Origin: Planctomycetota bacterium
Lineage (GTDB): Bacteria; Planctomycetota; UBA1135; GCA-002686595
Reading direction: 5' to 3'
Length of the DNA stretch: 64,000 nucleotides
Assembly (NCBI GenBank): GCA_016779205.1
Contig: JADHOC010000020.1
Coordinates: forward strand, 30,684-94,683
Of this stretch, positions 40,960-48,829 are shown piece after piece (position 1 is the stretch's first letter; every line of letters begins with the position of its first letter). The notes below the pieces were generated by a model. The model did not search any database. It was not told the origin of the DNA and saw only the letters and a program-made list of their open reading frames with translations. The position numbers and the translations under genes are program-made.

Positions 40960-41598
40960 ATGTCGAACAAGGTGACGATCCAGGGGCCGGTGGGACGGCT
41001 GGAGGGGGAGCTCTGGCTGCCCGAGGACGGGAGCGCCCCCGTGGCGGCGGCGGTGGTCTGCCACCCGCACCCGCTGCACGGGGGGACCATGAAGAACAAC
41101 GTGGTCCACCGGACGGCCAGGGGGCTCAACGACGCGGGCCTCGCGGTCCTGCGCTTCAACTTCCGCGGCGTGGGCGCCAGCGAGGGCGTCCACGACGGTC
41201 ACGGGGCGGAGGAGGAGGACCTCGCCGCGGCGCTCACCTACATGGCCGACGCGTTCCCCGGCGTACCGCTGTGGGCCGGCGGCTTCTCCTTCGGCTCGAG
41301 GACGCTCGTTGGCCTCGCGCCCAGGGACCCCCGCATCCAGCGGGTGCTGCTGGTGGCCCTCCCCGTGATCGCCTACGACTGCAGCGCCGCCCTCGAGGTG
41401 ACCCAGCCTGGCGCGATCATCATGGCGGGGGACGACACCTTCGGGACGCTGGAGGTGCTCACCCACAAGCTCCCCGGCCTCGTGAATCACTTCCACATCG
41501 AAGAGATCCCCGACGTGGATCACTTCTTCACCGGCAAGCTGGACGAGCTTCGCCTGCGCGTCCGGGACTGGGCGACGAGTCAGCTGCAGGCGCACTGA
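40960..41598 (+). CDS. Alpha/beta-hydrolase of the COG2945 type
   Basis: 212 residues. The N-terminal block CHPHPLHGGTMKNNVVHRTA is diagnostic of this cytoplasmic hydrolase family. It is followed by LRFNFRGVGASEG, the nucleophile elbow GGFSFGS with Ser110, and a late His in DVDHFFTGK. Activity in the family is esterase/lipase-like and not well defined. CATACT (40946-40951) ends 8 bases before the ATG. The thioesterase start follows 9 bases after the stop, so the two are one operon. Confidence 0.87.
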   Translation: MSNKVTIQGPVGRLEGELWLPEDGSAPVAAAVVCHPHPLHGGTMKNNVVHRTARGLNDAGLAVLRFNFRGVGASEGVHDGHGAEEEDLAAALTYMADAFPGVPLWAGGFSFGSRTLVGLAPRDPRIQRVLLVALPVIAYDCSAALEVTQPGAIIMAGDDTFGTLEVLTHKLPGLVNHFHIEEIPDVDHFFTGKLDELRLRVRDWATSQLQAH

Positions 41599-41606
41599 GA
41601 GGAGCC

Positions 41607-42023
41607 ATGACCGTGAGCCAAGAGCAATTCCCGGAGAACAAGATCCCTGCCATCAAGCGGGTGATGATGCCGCGGGACACCAACGCGGTCGGCACCATCT
41701 TCGGTGGCGTCATCCTGGCCGAGATCGACCTCGCGGCCGCCACCGAGGCGCACCATCACCACCAGGGGATGGTCGTCACAGTGTCCATGGACAAGATTGA
41801 CTTCAAGGCGCCGGTGCGGGTCGGCGACCTGGTGTCGTTCTTCACGGAGACGCTCCACATCGGGCGCTCCTCCATCAAGGTCAAGGTCGCGGTCTGGGCG
41901 TGCCGTAGATTCGGAGGCGGGACCCACGAGTACGTGACCGAGGCCGAGGTCACCATGGTGGCCGTGGACGATCAGTTCCGCCCCACGCCCGTTGCGGGCA
42001 AGGGCGGGGACCACGGAGGCTGA
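41607..42023 (+). CDS. Hotdog-fold acyl-CoA thioesterase (YciA-like)
   Basis: 138 residues with the YciA/acyl-CoA hydrolase pattern: MMPRDTNAVGTIFGGVILAE then a central helix, VSMDKIDFKAPVRVGD, and a C-terminal EAEVTMVAVDD. It cleaves acyl-CoA to free acid and CoA, using the Asp/Asn near the GG turn. A Shine-Dalgarno AGAGGAG (41598-41604) overlaps the upstream hydrolase stop, confirming translational coupling with it. It converges on the ABC ATPase gene with 3 bases between stops. Confidence 0.9.
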   Translation: MTVSQEQFPENKIPAIKRVMMPRDTNAVGTIFGGVILAEIDLAAATEAHHHHQGMVVTVSMDKIDFKAPVRVGDLVSFFTETLHIGRSSIKVKVAVWACRRFGGGTHEYVTEAEVTMVAVDDQFRPTPVAGKGGDHGG

Positions 42024-42026
42024 CGG

Positions 42027-42818
42027 TCAGCCGAGGATGGCCGCGGCCCGCGCGGCGGGATCCTCGGTGCTGGTCAGGGTCTGGAAGATCTCCTCCAGGC
42101 TCTGGTCTCCGGTCCCCGTGGACCGGAGTTCATCGAGCGCGCCCACCGCGATCAGCCGGGACTTCGCCATGACGGCGACCCGGTCGCACACGCGCTCGAC
42201 CACGTCGAGGAGGTGGGAGGTGTAGAGGACAGCGCCGCCGCGGTCGGCCCAGCCGCGCAGGACCGCCTTGAGCATCGCCGCGCTGGGGGCGTCGAGGCCG
42301 CTCAGGGGCTCATCGAGCACGAGGAGGTCCGGTCTGGGGAGGAGGGCGCAGGCGAGCGCCGTCTTCTGCCGCATGCCGCGAGAGAAGGAGCCCACGGGGT
42401 CATCGATCCGCTCGGCGAGCTCGAGGTGCCCGAGCAGGCGGGTCGCCTCGGCCAGGGTCTCCGTATCCCCTAGCCCGTGCAGTCGCCCCACGAGCAGGAG
42501 GTGCTGGCGGGGGGAGAGGTTCGGGTAGAGCGGGGCGCCGTCGGGGACGTAGCCCAGGGACCGGCGCGCTCCGAGGGGGTCGCTGGACACCGAACGCCCC
42601 GCGATCTGCACCTCTCCGGCCGACGGGTCCAGGAGTCCGCAGAGCATGCGAACGGTGGTGGTCTTGCCGGCGCCGTTGGGCCCCACGAGCCCGAGCACCT
42701 CCCCGGGCATGACGTCGAGGGAGAGGTCGTCGACCGCCACGAGCGCCTCGAACCGACGGGTGACCCCCGAGAGGGAGGCGACGGGTCTCACCGAACCGGC
42801 TGCTCGCGGCTCACTCAC
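42027..42818 (-). CDS. ABC transporter ATPase
   Basis: 263 residues. Walker A GPNGAGKT (46-53), a Q-loop region near GYVPDGAPLYPNLS, signature SFSRGMRQK (variant of LSGGQ), Walker B LLVLDEPLSGLD, and switch His in LYTSHLLDVVE. The fold matches export-type ATPases (CcmA/NatA-like) that pair with ABC-2 permeases. The start is GTG at 42818. The matching permease is probably the gene ending at 39444, separated by the hydrolase-thioesterase pair on the other strand. Its start lies 6 bases from the end of the upstream radical-SAM-like gene, suggesting co-transcription with it. Confidence 0.9.
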   Translation of the reverse strand: MSEPRAAGSVRPVASLSGVTRRFEALVAVDDLSLDVMPGEVLGLVGPNGAGKTTTVRMLCGLLDPSAGEVQIAGRSVSSDPLGARRSLGYVPDGAPLYPNLSPRQHLLLVGRLHGLGDTETLAEATRLLGHLELAERIDDPVGSFSRGMRQKTALACALLPRPDLLVLDEPLSGLDAPSAAMLKAVLRGWADRGGAVLYTSHLLDVVERVCDRVAVMAKSRLIAVGALDELRSTGTGDQSLEEIFQTLTSTEDPAARAAAILG

Positions 42819-42824
42819 GCTTGC

Positions 42825-43574
42825 CTAGCTCGGTAGGAGGACCTCGAAGTCCTCCGGCTGGACCGAGATTCCAGTGGCCTCGGCGAGCTGGTCCGCGATC
42901 TTGTCGCGCTGGGTCTTGGTGGCCGCCTTCGCGCCCTTCTTCCCCGTGACCGAGCCCGTGGCGCACATGACCAGGATCTCCTGGGGCTTCATGATCTGGA
43001 ACTTCTTCCCCATGGCGGTCACCTCGTTTGCCACCGTGTTGTCGATGGGCGCGCGGAACAGGGAGACCTCGAGGACGAGGTGGTCGAAGTGGTGGCAGTC
43101 GTCCACGAGGGCGCTGAACGCCGGGCCCTTCTCACCGGTCGCGGCGGTCCAGTTCTTGGCGGTACCCCAGTCGAACTCGAGGTGCACAGCGCTGTACATG
43201 GCCAGCGTCGCGCGGACGTCGTAGCAGCTGAGGTCCCGGGTCTTGGTGAAGACGAGGAGCTTGGCCCTCGAGAACCACTTGTCCCTCAGCGCCCTCAGGT
43301 TCTCCGTGATCTCGCGCAGGTCGGGGTGATCGGCCGGGTCCGTCTCGCTGCCCACGACGACGATGGTGTCGACCTTGATGCCCTCCTTGGAGAGCGCGAT
43401 GATCTGCCGGGCGCAGGTGGTCACCACCACCGAGGCGCGGGGGAGGGAGCTCCCCCTCTCGACGACGAGCCCGAGCTGTGGGGCGGACAGGTCGATGGTG
43501 ATCGTCCTCCCGAAGCGGCGCGTTTCGTGGGGACCGTGGAGGATCTGGGACGTGGCGTCCTTGGTCTTGGCCAT
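42825..43574 (-). CDS. Radical-SAM-like protein lacking the cluster cysteines
   Basis: 249 residues. The N-terminal GPHETRRFGRTITIDL (14-29) closely echoes the GPVPSRRLGRSLGIDL start of a radical SAM family. Next, KVDTIVVVGSETDP (68-80) stands where GEPTL would be, and TLAMYSAVHLEFDWGTAKNWTA recalls its substrate-loop strand. The 4Fe-4S motif C-x3-C-x2-C is absent; this region has a single Cys54 (VVTTCARQI). It is therefore probably a non-catalytic paralogue using the TIM-barrel for binding. The C-terminus has a Lys/Thr-rich segment (GKKGAKAATKTQRDK). Neighbours are an ABC ATPase downstream and a small membrane gene upstream, which do not settle its job. Confidence 0.7.
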   Translation of the reverse strand: MAKTKDATSQILHGPHETRRFGRTITIDLSAPQLGLVVERGSSLPRASVVVTTCARQIIALSKEGIKVDTIVVVGSETDPADHPDLREITENLRALRDKWFSRAKLLVFTKTRDLSCYDVRATLAMYSAVHLEFDWGTAKNWTAATGEKGPAFSALVDDCHHFDHLVLEVSLFRAPIDNTVANEVTAMGKKFQIMKPQEILVMCATGSVTGKKGAKAATKTQRDKIADQLAEATGISVQPEDFEVLLPS

Positions 43575-43667
43575 GAGCCTGACGCGCAGAGGGCGCGTCC
43601 TGGTGAAAGCCCGTAATGACGGGCAAAGAGGGCATATGCCGCGGGCGCGGCGCTCGTTCGGCGGCCA

Positions 43668-44009
43668 TCATACCGCACGGGGGGCCTCCTCTGGCGGGTT
43701 CGGTGCCAACGTTGCGTTCGAATCGGGCTCTGGGAGCCCTCTGGAGGGATCTGGAGCGCCTGAGGCACGTCCAGGAGGGATCACCGCCGTCCCCACAGGC
43801 CCCCGGAGGGCGCCCCTCAGGCCCTCCACGACGAGCGCGAGGGCGAGGGCCGTGCGCCCAGGGTGGGTGGACAGGCCGAAGAGCGGCCACCCGAGGAAGG
43901 CCTCGGTCGGCAGGAGCCACATCAGCGCTGAGCCCGCCGCCCGGAACCCGAGGGCGGTGACCACGAGGCGGCAGAGGGCGCCACGGAGATCAGGGATGGG
44001 CCCGGCCAC
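43668..44009 (-). CDS. Small putative membrane protein
   Basis: From a GTG at 44009 this frame gives 113 residues with two hydrophobic stretches (LCRLVVTALGFRAAGSALMW and TALALALVVEGLRG) and a Pro-rich hydrophilic tail. The amphipathic/hydrophobic pattern looks like coding sequence rather than chance, and it fits the space after the methyltransferase gene 41 bases upstream on the same strand. No family recognised. The longer open frame across the methyltransferase gene is a shadow. Confidence 0.45.
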   Translation of the reverse strand: MAGPIPDLRGALCRLVVTALGFRAAGSALMWLLPTEAFLGWPLFGLSTHPGRTALALALVVEGLRGALRGPVGTAVIPPGRASGAPDPSRGLPEPDSNATLAPNPPEEAPRAV

Positions 44010-44050
44010 CCCAGGGGGACGGCCCGCCCGCAGCCGGGTTTCGGCGCCGC

Positions 44051-44734
44051 CTAGCGGGTCGCCCGGATCCAGAGCAGCCCGGCGTCCCTGAGGGCGGCAT
44101 CGCGGGTCGCCTCGTCGGGGGCGAGGGGCGTCGCCTCGAAGGGGGGCGCCTCCCGGCTGTCCTTGACCACCTCGGCGGAGGCGACGGTGAAGCCGGCGCC
44201 CTCGAGCACCGCCGTCCAGCCCTCGGCGTCGAGGTGGTGCATGGGCACCCCATCCGCCTCCGACCATGCCGCGGCCTGGGGCGCACCGGCGTGGCGGTGC
44301 ACGACGACCTCGAGGCGGCCGCCCTCCTTGGTCACGCGGGCCAACGAGCTCGCCGCAGCGGCGAGGTCCTCGACGTACTCGAGGGTGTCGAGGGCGAAGA
44401 CGTGGTCGAAGCGACCGTCGGGGAAGTCGATGTCCTCGATGGTCATGCACTCGAAGCGCGCCCGTGAGGTCCAGTCGGAGACCTCGTCGGCCCGCGAGAT
44501 CATCGCGGCCGAGGCGTCGATCCCCACCGCCTGGGCGCCGGGGGCCTTCTTGCCGAGGCGGCGCGTGACCCAGCCCGCGCCGCAGCCGGCGTCGAGCAGC
44601 TGGTGCCCAGGACGGACCTCCATGGCGTCGAGCACCTGGCGGGCGACGTCGTCATGGAGCGCCTCGTAGTGGTCCGCTGTGCCGTCGGCGGCGAGTCGGT
44701 CGAAGAGCGAGACGAGGGCGCTGTGGTGCGTCAT
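44051..44734 (-). CDS. SAM-dependent class I methyltransferase
   Basis: 227 residues with a Rossmann methyltransferase fold: motif I LLDAGCGAGWVTRRL, the acidic turn VGIDASAAM, motif II FDHVFALDTLEYVEDL, then GGRLEVVVHRHAG. The substrate is not predictable. Its start overlaps the glycosyltransferase stop by 4 bases (ATGA), so the two are translationally coupled. A sugar or surface-polymer methylation role is plausible from that context only. Confidence 0.87.
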   Translation of the reverse strand: MTHHSALVSLFDRLAADGTADHYEALHDDVARQVLDAMEVRPGHQLLDAGCGAGWVTRRLGKKAPGAQAVGIDASAAMISRADEVSDWTSRARFECMTIEDIDFPDGRFDHVFALDTLEYVEDLAAAASSLARVTKEGGRLEVVVHRHAGAPQAAAWSEADGVPMHHLDAEGWTAVLEGAGFTVASAEVVKDSREAPPFEATPLAPDEATRDAALRDAGLLWIRATR

Positions 44735-45930
44735 GACGGGTCGTTGCCTTGGGCCTTGTTCGTGATGTCCTCGAGCACCCCATCCAGCGGCGAGAGGCAG
44801 TTGTCCCAGCGGTACTTGTCCTCGACGAAGGACCGCGCTCGGTCCCCGAGGGCGCGGCCCTCGGCGGGGTCCTCCAGGAGCCGGATGACCGCATCCGCGA
44901 AGTCCTGCGCCTCGTCCGCGACGATGTAGTTGGTGCCGGGGGTGCCCTCGACGCCCTGGGTCGCGCTCGTGGTGCCGACCGTCGGCAGCCCCATGGCGAG
45001 GGCCTCGAGGACCTTGTTCTGGATGCCCCGGGCCACCCGCAGGGGCGCGATGCTCACTGCGGCGCGGCGCAGGTAGTCGCGGGTGTCGTCCACGTATCCG
45101 GTGACCTCGACGCCGTCGAGGCTGGCGAGGGCCTTCACCTCGGGGGTGGGCTTGGAGCCGACGATGGTGAAGTGCGCGTGGGGGACCCTGGCCCGGACCA
45201 TGGGCAAGATCTCCTTCGCGAACCAGATGCACCCGTCGACGTTGGGGAAGTAGTCCATGACGCCGGTGAACACCAGGTGTCCGGGTTCGGCGCAGGACGG
45301 GTCGGGGGTGTAGTGGTCGATCGCGACGCCGTTGCGGACCACCATGGAGGGGTGGCCGGGGAGCTCCTTCTGGAAGATGACCTCCTCGAGCGGCGTGCAG
45401 AAGACGTTGGTCACCGCGTCCGCGACCGCCCGCTCCTCGAAGCGCCGCAGCGTCTTCCATTCCCGGCGGTAGAGGGCGCTCATCGGGAAGCGGTGGCGCT
45501 CGGCGTACTGGCGCCACTTGTCCGAGTCGAGCTCGGCGATGTGCAGGATCCAGGGCGTGCCGCGCCCGAGGATGAAGGCCGCCATCGAGGAGGAGAAGGC
45601 GTACGCCATGTCCGACCTCGGCAGCTCCTCGTCGACCACGCGCTGCAGCTCGCGGGAGCCGAAGACCCCGAGGGTGAGCGGCGTGCCCGTGAGGAGCAGC
45701 GGGAGCGACTGGATCTTCTTGTTCCGCAGGTTGATCGGGATCGTGATCGTCTTGATCCCCTTCTCCTCGCGGAGGAAGCGCGCGGCCTTCTCGTCGTCCT
45801 CGTCGTGGGAGAAGCAGACGATGGTCACCTCGTGCTCGCGGGAGAAGCGCTCCACGAGCCGCCAGGTGATGATCTTGTCCCCGCGATTGGGCGGATAGGG
45901 GACTCGCTGGGAGAGGAAGAGGATGCGCAC
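44731..45930 (-). CDS. GT-B glycosyltransferase, exosortase-associated type (TIGR03087-like)
   Basis: 399 residues beginning (GTG start) MRILFLSQRVPYPPNRGDKI, then REHEVTIVCFSHDEDD, FSSSMAAFILG and TPLEEVIFQKELP. The C-terminal nucleotide-sugar half has LVFTGVMDYFPNVDG, TIVGSKPTPEV and VSIAPLRVARGIQNKVLEAL. This N-terminus and the GIQNKVLEA motif match the sugar transferases linked to PEP-CTERM/exosortase exopolysaccharide loci. It heads an operon with the methyltransferase and perhaps the small membrane protein. A TATTCT hexamer (45960-45965, minus strand) lies 29 bases upstream. Confidence 0.85.
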   Translation of the reverse strand: MRILFLSQRVPYPPNRGDKIITWRLVERFSREHEVTIVCFSHDEDDEKAARFLREEKGIKTITIPINLRNKKIQSLPLLLTGTPLTLGVFGSRELQRVVDEELPRSDMAYAFSSSMAAFILGRGTPWILHIAELDSDKWRQYAERHRFPMSALYRREWKTLRRFEERAVADAVTNVFCTPLEEVIFQKELPGHPSMVVRNGVAIDHYTPDPSCAEPGHLVFTGVMDYFPNVDGCIWFAKEILPMVRARVPHAHFTIVGSKPTPEVKALASLDGVEVTGYVDDTRDYLRRAAVSIAPLRVARGIQNKVLEALAMGLPTVGTTSATQGVEGTPGTNYIVADEAQDFADAVIRLLEDPAEGRALGDRARSFVEDKYRWDNCLSPLDGVLEDITNKAQGNDPS

Positions 45931-46055
45931 GGGAGGCTCCGGGTGCTTGAGGCGCCCAGAGAATAGCCGCGGTAGCCGGCACGTGGGGCACGATCAGGGC
46001 GGCGTGCGGGCCGAGGTTCAACTTGATGCGCTGGCCTCGACCAGGCGGCTGAGCG

Positions 46056-47621
46056 TCAGTCTCCCCTGCCCCTGTCCTCGGCGACGATGGCGACGCGCCC
46101 GGCGCTCAGGTCCAGCACGGTGCGGCGTCCCCGGAGGAGCCGCATTCCCACGTTGCCGCCGATCCAGCGGTCGGAGAGGGGGCCCGGGACGTCATCGCGC
46201 ATGAGGGTGACGGTCTGACGACCCATGTTCGACCCGGCGAGGACCACCACGCTGGCGGTCTTGCGCCAGCCCCGGACCTCGCCGAAGGGCCCCTGCAGCG
46301 TGCGGGGCGCGAGCCCGGCGCGGTCTCCGGCCAGGCCGTGAGCGCGGACCACCCAGCGGGACACGGTGACCGTGTCGTCGGAGCCGGTGTCGAGCCGGAA
46401 CCAGAGCTCGGGGGTATCCTCCCCCGACGCGCGGATTTGCCCGCGAACGCACGGCGCCGTGCCATCCAGGGCGAGGGGCTGCCAGCGCAGGTCTGCGCCG
46501 TCGAAGCGCGCCGGGTCGTGGAGCTCGACCAGCCCGCGGAGGTCATCGATCACGACGACGCACCGGTCGAAGAGCGGCGCGCCGAGGACGCCATCCACCT
46601 TGAAGCCTGCGCGCTCGGACAGGAAGTCCGTGTCGAACTCCACGAAGGACGGGTCGGCCAGCGTGGCGACACCGACCTCCAGTTCTTGGCCGCGTCGGCG
46701 TCCGGCGGCAGCCGAATCACCCACGCCGCGCAGGCGAACGGGGGCGGAGTCCACGAGGTCGAGTTCATCCGCCAGCGAAGCCGTGATGGCGTGGGAGCCG
46801 AAGCCTGTGTCGAGGAGCATCCACGCCTCACGCCGGCCGTTGATCTTGGCCTTCACGAAGGCCCGCCCGCCTCGGTCGAAGCGAACGCCTCCGCGGCTGA
46901 GCGGCGCTCCGCTCGCACGGAAGCTCACGTCCCTGGGCGCGGTACGGGGTGGCCGCACGCTCCTGTCGGCGGAGCGCCCCCGGACCTCGAAGCGATCCAC
47001 CAGGGTGACGGTGCCGTCGACCGACTCGGTGACGGTCATCGGCAGCCAGCGGCCGTCTTGCAGGTCCCAGTCCCCGAGCGCGATCGTCTTCAGCCGTCCC
47101 GAGCGCCGCAACTCGAAGCGCACGGGGCGACCGGTGGATCGGTCCACCGTCACGACGGGCCCGGTCCCGTCCGGGCGTTGGATGAGTCGGGCCTCCCTGC
47201 CGCCGGGTTCCGCCTCGGTCACGCTCCAGGTGGCCCCGTCGATGGAGCTGGCGAGCCACTGCTGCGTCCGAGCCCACCCCTCGGCGACCAGGTGCTCCCG
47301 GCTGCCGAGCTGCTGGCGGCGGGTCGCGCCGCGCCCGTCGGCCACCCAGGCCACCCGCCCGTCGAAGCCCCTCTCCGGGGGGCCGCTCCCCTCACCGATC
47401 CGTAACCGGAACGCTCCGCCAGACCAGAAAGACAGCTCGATGGGGGTGGACTGCCCCGCCTTCTCCCGGACCCCGCGGAGCACGACGCCCGGCGCTCCCG
47501 GCTTGAGGGGCGTCGCGCCGACCGCCTCGCGCAGGGGCCCCCGCGGATCCTCCGGCGCCTCCTGGGGATCAGGGGCGGACTGACAACCAACGACCAGGAG
47601 GAGGAAGGTGAGGGTCCGCAT
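46056..47621 (-). CDS. Two-lobed retropepsin-like aspartyl protease lipoprotein
   Basis: 521 residues. A lipoprotein signal LLLVVGC puts the lipid on Cys13. The N-terminal half (about 30-240) resembles an LolA/outer-membrane-lipoprotein-sorting type beta sheet (IELSFWSGGAFRLRIGEG). The C-terminal half contains two DTG motifs: MLLDTGFGSHAI (D271) and FRLDTGSDDTVTVS (D411). Each is followed by a hydrophobic-hydrophobic-Gly flap/strand (VDGVLGAPLFDRC; RWIGGNVGMRLL). Retropepsins have one DTG per chain and dimerise; here both catalytic Asp are in one chain, as in pepsin. It is likely a periplasmic endopeptidase. The frame upstream of 47621 runs into prmA and is a shadow. Confidence 0.82.
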   Translation of the reverse strand: MRTLTFLLLVVGCQSAPDPQEAPEDPRGPLREAVGATPLKPGAPGVVLRGVREKAGQSTPIELSFWSGGAFRLRIGEGSGPPERGFDGRVAWVADGRGATRRQQLGSREHLVAEGWARTQQWLASSIDGATWSVTEAEPGGREARLIQRPDGTGPVVTVDRSTGRPVRFELRRSGRLKTIALGDWDLQDGRWLPMTVTESVDGTVTLVDRFEVRGRSADRSVRPPRTAPRDVSFRASGAPLSRGGVRFDRGGRAFVKAKINGRREAWMLLDTGFGSHAITASLADELDLVDSAPVRLRGVGDSAAAGRRRGQELEVGVATLADPSFVEFDTDFLSERAGFKVDGVLGAPLFDRCVVVIDDLRGLVELHDPARFDGADLRWQPLALDGTAPCVRGQIRASGEDTPELWFRLDTGSDDTVTVSRWVVRAHGLAGDRAGLAPRTLQGPFGEVRGWRKTASVVVLAGSNMGRQTVTLMRDDVPGPLSDRWIGGNVGMRLLRGRRTVLDLSAGRVAIVAEDRGRGD

Positions 47622-47767
47622 ACCGGACAAGGCAACAGGCTCGCCCCTCTTTGACAAGGGGCAGGCGGGCGTTGTGAGCGACGGGAAGGACATCCTTCGG
47701 GCGTGAGACCGGGAGAGGACCCCCCGGCGGTGCTCCGCCTGGGCCGGTACTCGCCCCTGGCGGCTGC

Positions 47768-48700
47768 TCAGGCGGAGCGGCCGACGAAGGTCATCCAGCG
47801 ACCGAGCAGGTGCTCCTCGTCGATCTGAAGCCCGGCCTCGAGGATGCTCCTGCGGGTGGCGTCCACGTGATCGAAGCGGCAGCCGCTGAAGCAAAACCAG
47901 CCGTCCGCCGCGAGCCGCTGGGCCAGGTCGTGGGCGTGGGTCATCAGGACATCGGCGTAGATGTTCGCGCACACGACGTCGAAGGGGCCGTCCACGTCCT
48001 CGAGGCGGCGGAAGTCGCCCTCGCGGAAGGCGCAGCGATCCGCGACGCCGTTGTCCCGCGCGAGCAGGTCCGCGGTCGGCTTCGAGGCGGGGTCGAGGTC
48101 GAAGCCGTAGGTCTCGCGCGCGCCGAGGAGCGCGGCGCCCACCGAGAGGATCCCGCTGCCGGCGCCCGCGTCGAGCAGCCGCTCGTTCCCCTGGATGCGG
48201 CGGCTGAGGGCGCGCAGGCAGGTTCGCGTTGTGGCGTGCCTGCCTGACCCGAAGGAGCCCACCGGCTCGATGGTGAGGCGGACGTCCGAGCTGCGCGGCG
48301 GATCCGACTCGTACCAGGGAGGGAGGAGCGCGAGGCGGCCGACCCGGAAGGGCTTCCAGTCCTTCCTCCACGACGTGGCGTAGTCCTCGGGCGGCAGGCG
48401 CTTGAAGTGGACCTCGAGGCCGGCGAGTTCAGGGTCGCTGACGCGGTCCTCCAGCGCTCGCAGGCGCTCCTTCACCTCGGCGCGCAGCTGGGGGGTGTCG
48501 TTGTCCTCCAGGACGAAGGAGCGGACCGCCTCCTCGTCGGGTCCGGGCTGGCGCGCGGCGAGCGAGGTGGTGCCGAGGGTGACCGAGGTGCAGGGCCCAA
48601 AGATGAGCGCCTCGGCGACCACCTCGTGCCAGCCCCGTGGCACATCGACGCGGACCTCTGTCCATGCGAGACGGCGCGCTCCCTCTGCTCTGGTGGCCAT
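47768..48700 (-). CDS. prmA: Ribosomal protein L11 methyltransferase
   Basis: 310 residues: an N-terminal L11-recognition domain (WTEVRVDVPRGWHEVVAEAL...) and a methyltransferase domain. The latter has SFGSGRHATTRTCLRAL (family FGTGxHxTT), motif I LLDAGAGSGILSVGAALLG and DVVCANIYADVL. It trimethylates lysines of L11 using S-adenosylmethionine. Motif I has AGAGSG rather than the usual VGCGSG. The ATG at 48700 is chosen because the conserved N-terminus follows. It diverges from the aldolase gene; the 146 bases downstream carry no ORF. Confidence 0.86.
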   Translation of the reverse strand: MATRAEGARRLAWTEVRVDVPRGWHEVVAEALIFGPCTSVTLGTTSLAARQPGPDEEAVRSFVLEDNDTPQLRAEVKERLRALEDRVSDPELAGLEVHFKRLPPEDYATSWRKDWKPFRVGRLALLPPWYESDPPRSSDVRLTIEPVGSFGSGRHATTRTCLRALSRRIQGNERLLDAGAGSGILSVGAALLGARETYGFDLDPASKPTADLLARDNGVADRCAFREGDFRRLEDVDGPFDVVCANIYADVLMTHAHDLAQRLAADGWFCFSGCRFDHVDATRRSILEAGLQIDEEHLLGRWMTFVGRSA

Positions 48701-48746
48701 GGGGGGGATCCTACCGGCGGGGACGACGCTTCCGCCCTGTGTCCGG

Positions 48747-48774
48747 TTGATCCCTGACCGGAGCCGTGCACAAT
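48747..48774 (+). promoter_or_regulatory. Candidate promoter of the aldolase gene
   Basis: TTGATC (48747-48752), 16-base spacer, CACAAT (48769-48774), about 55 bases before the aldolase ATG in the divergent gap with prmA. Confidence 0.45.
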
Positions 48775-48829
48775 TCCGCCGCGATCGGTCGCCCCAGCGG
48801 CCGCGCCACACCGAAATCCCTCCCTACAC

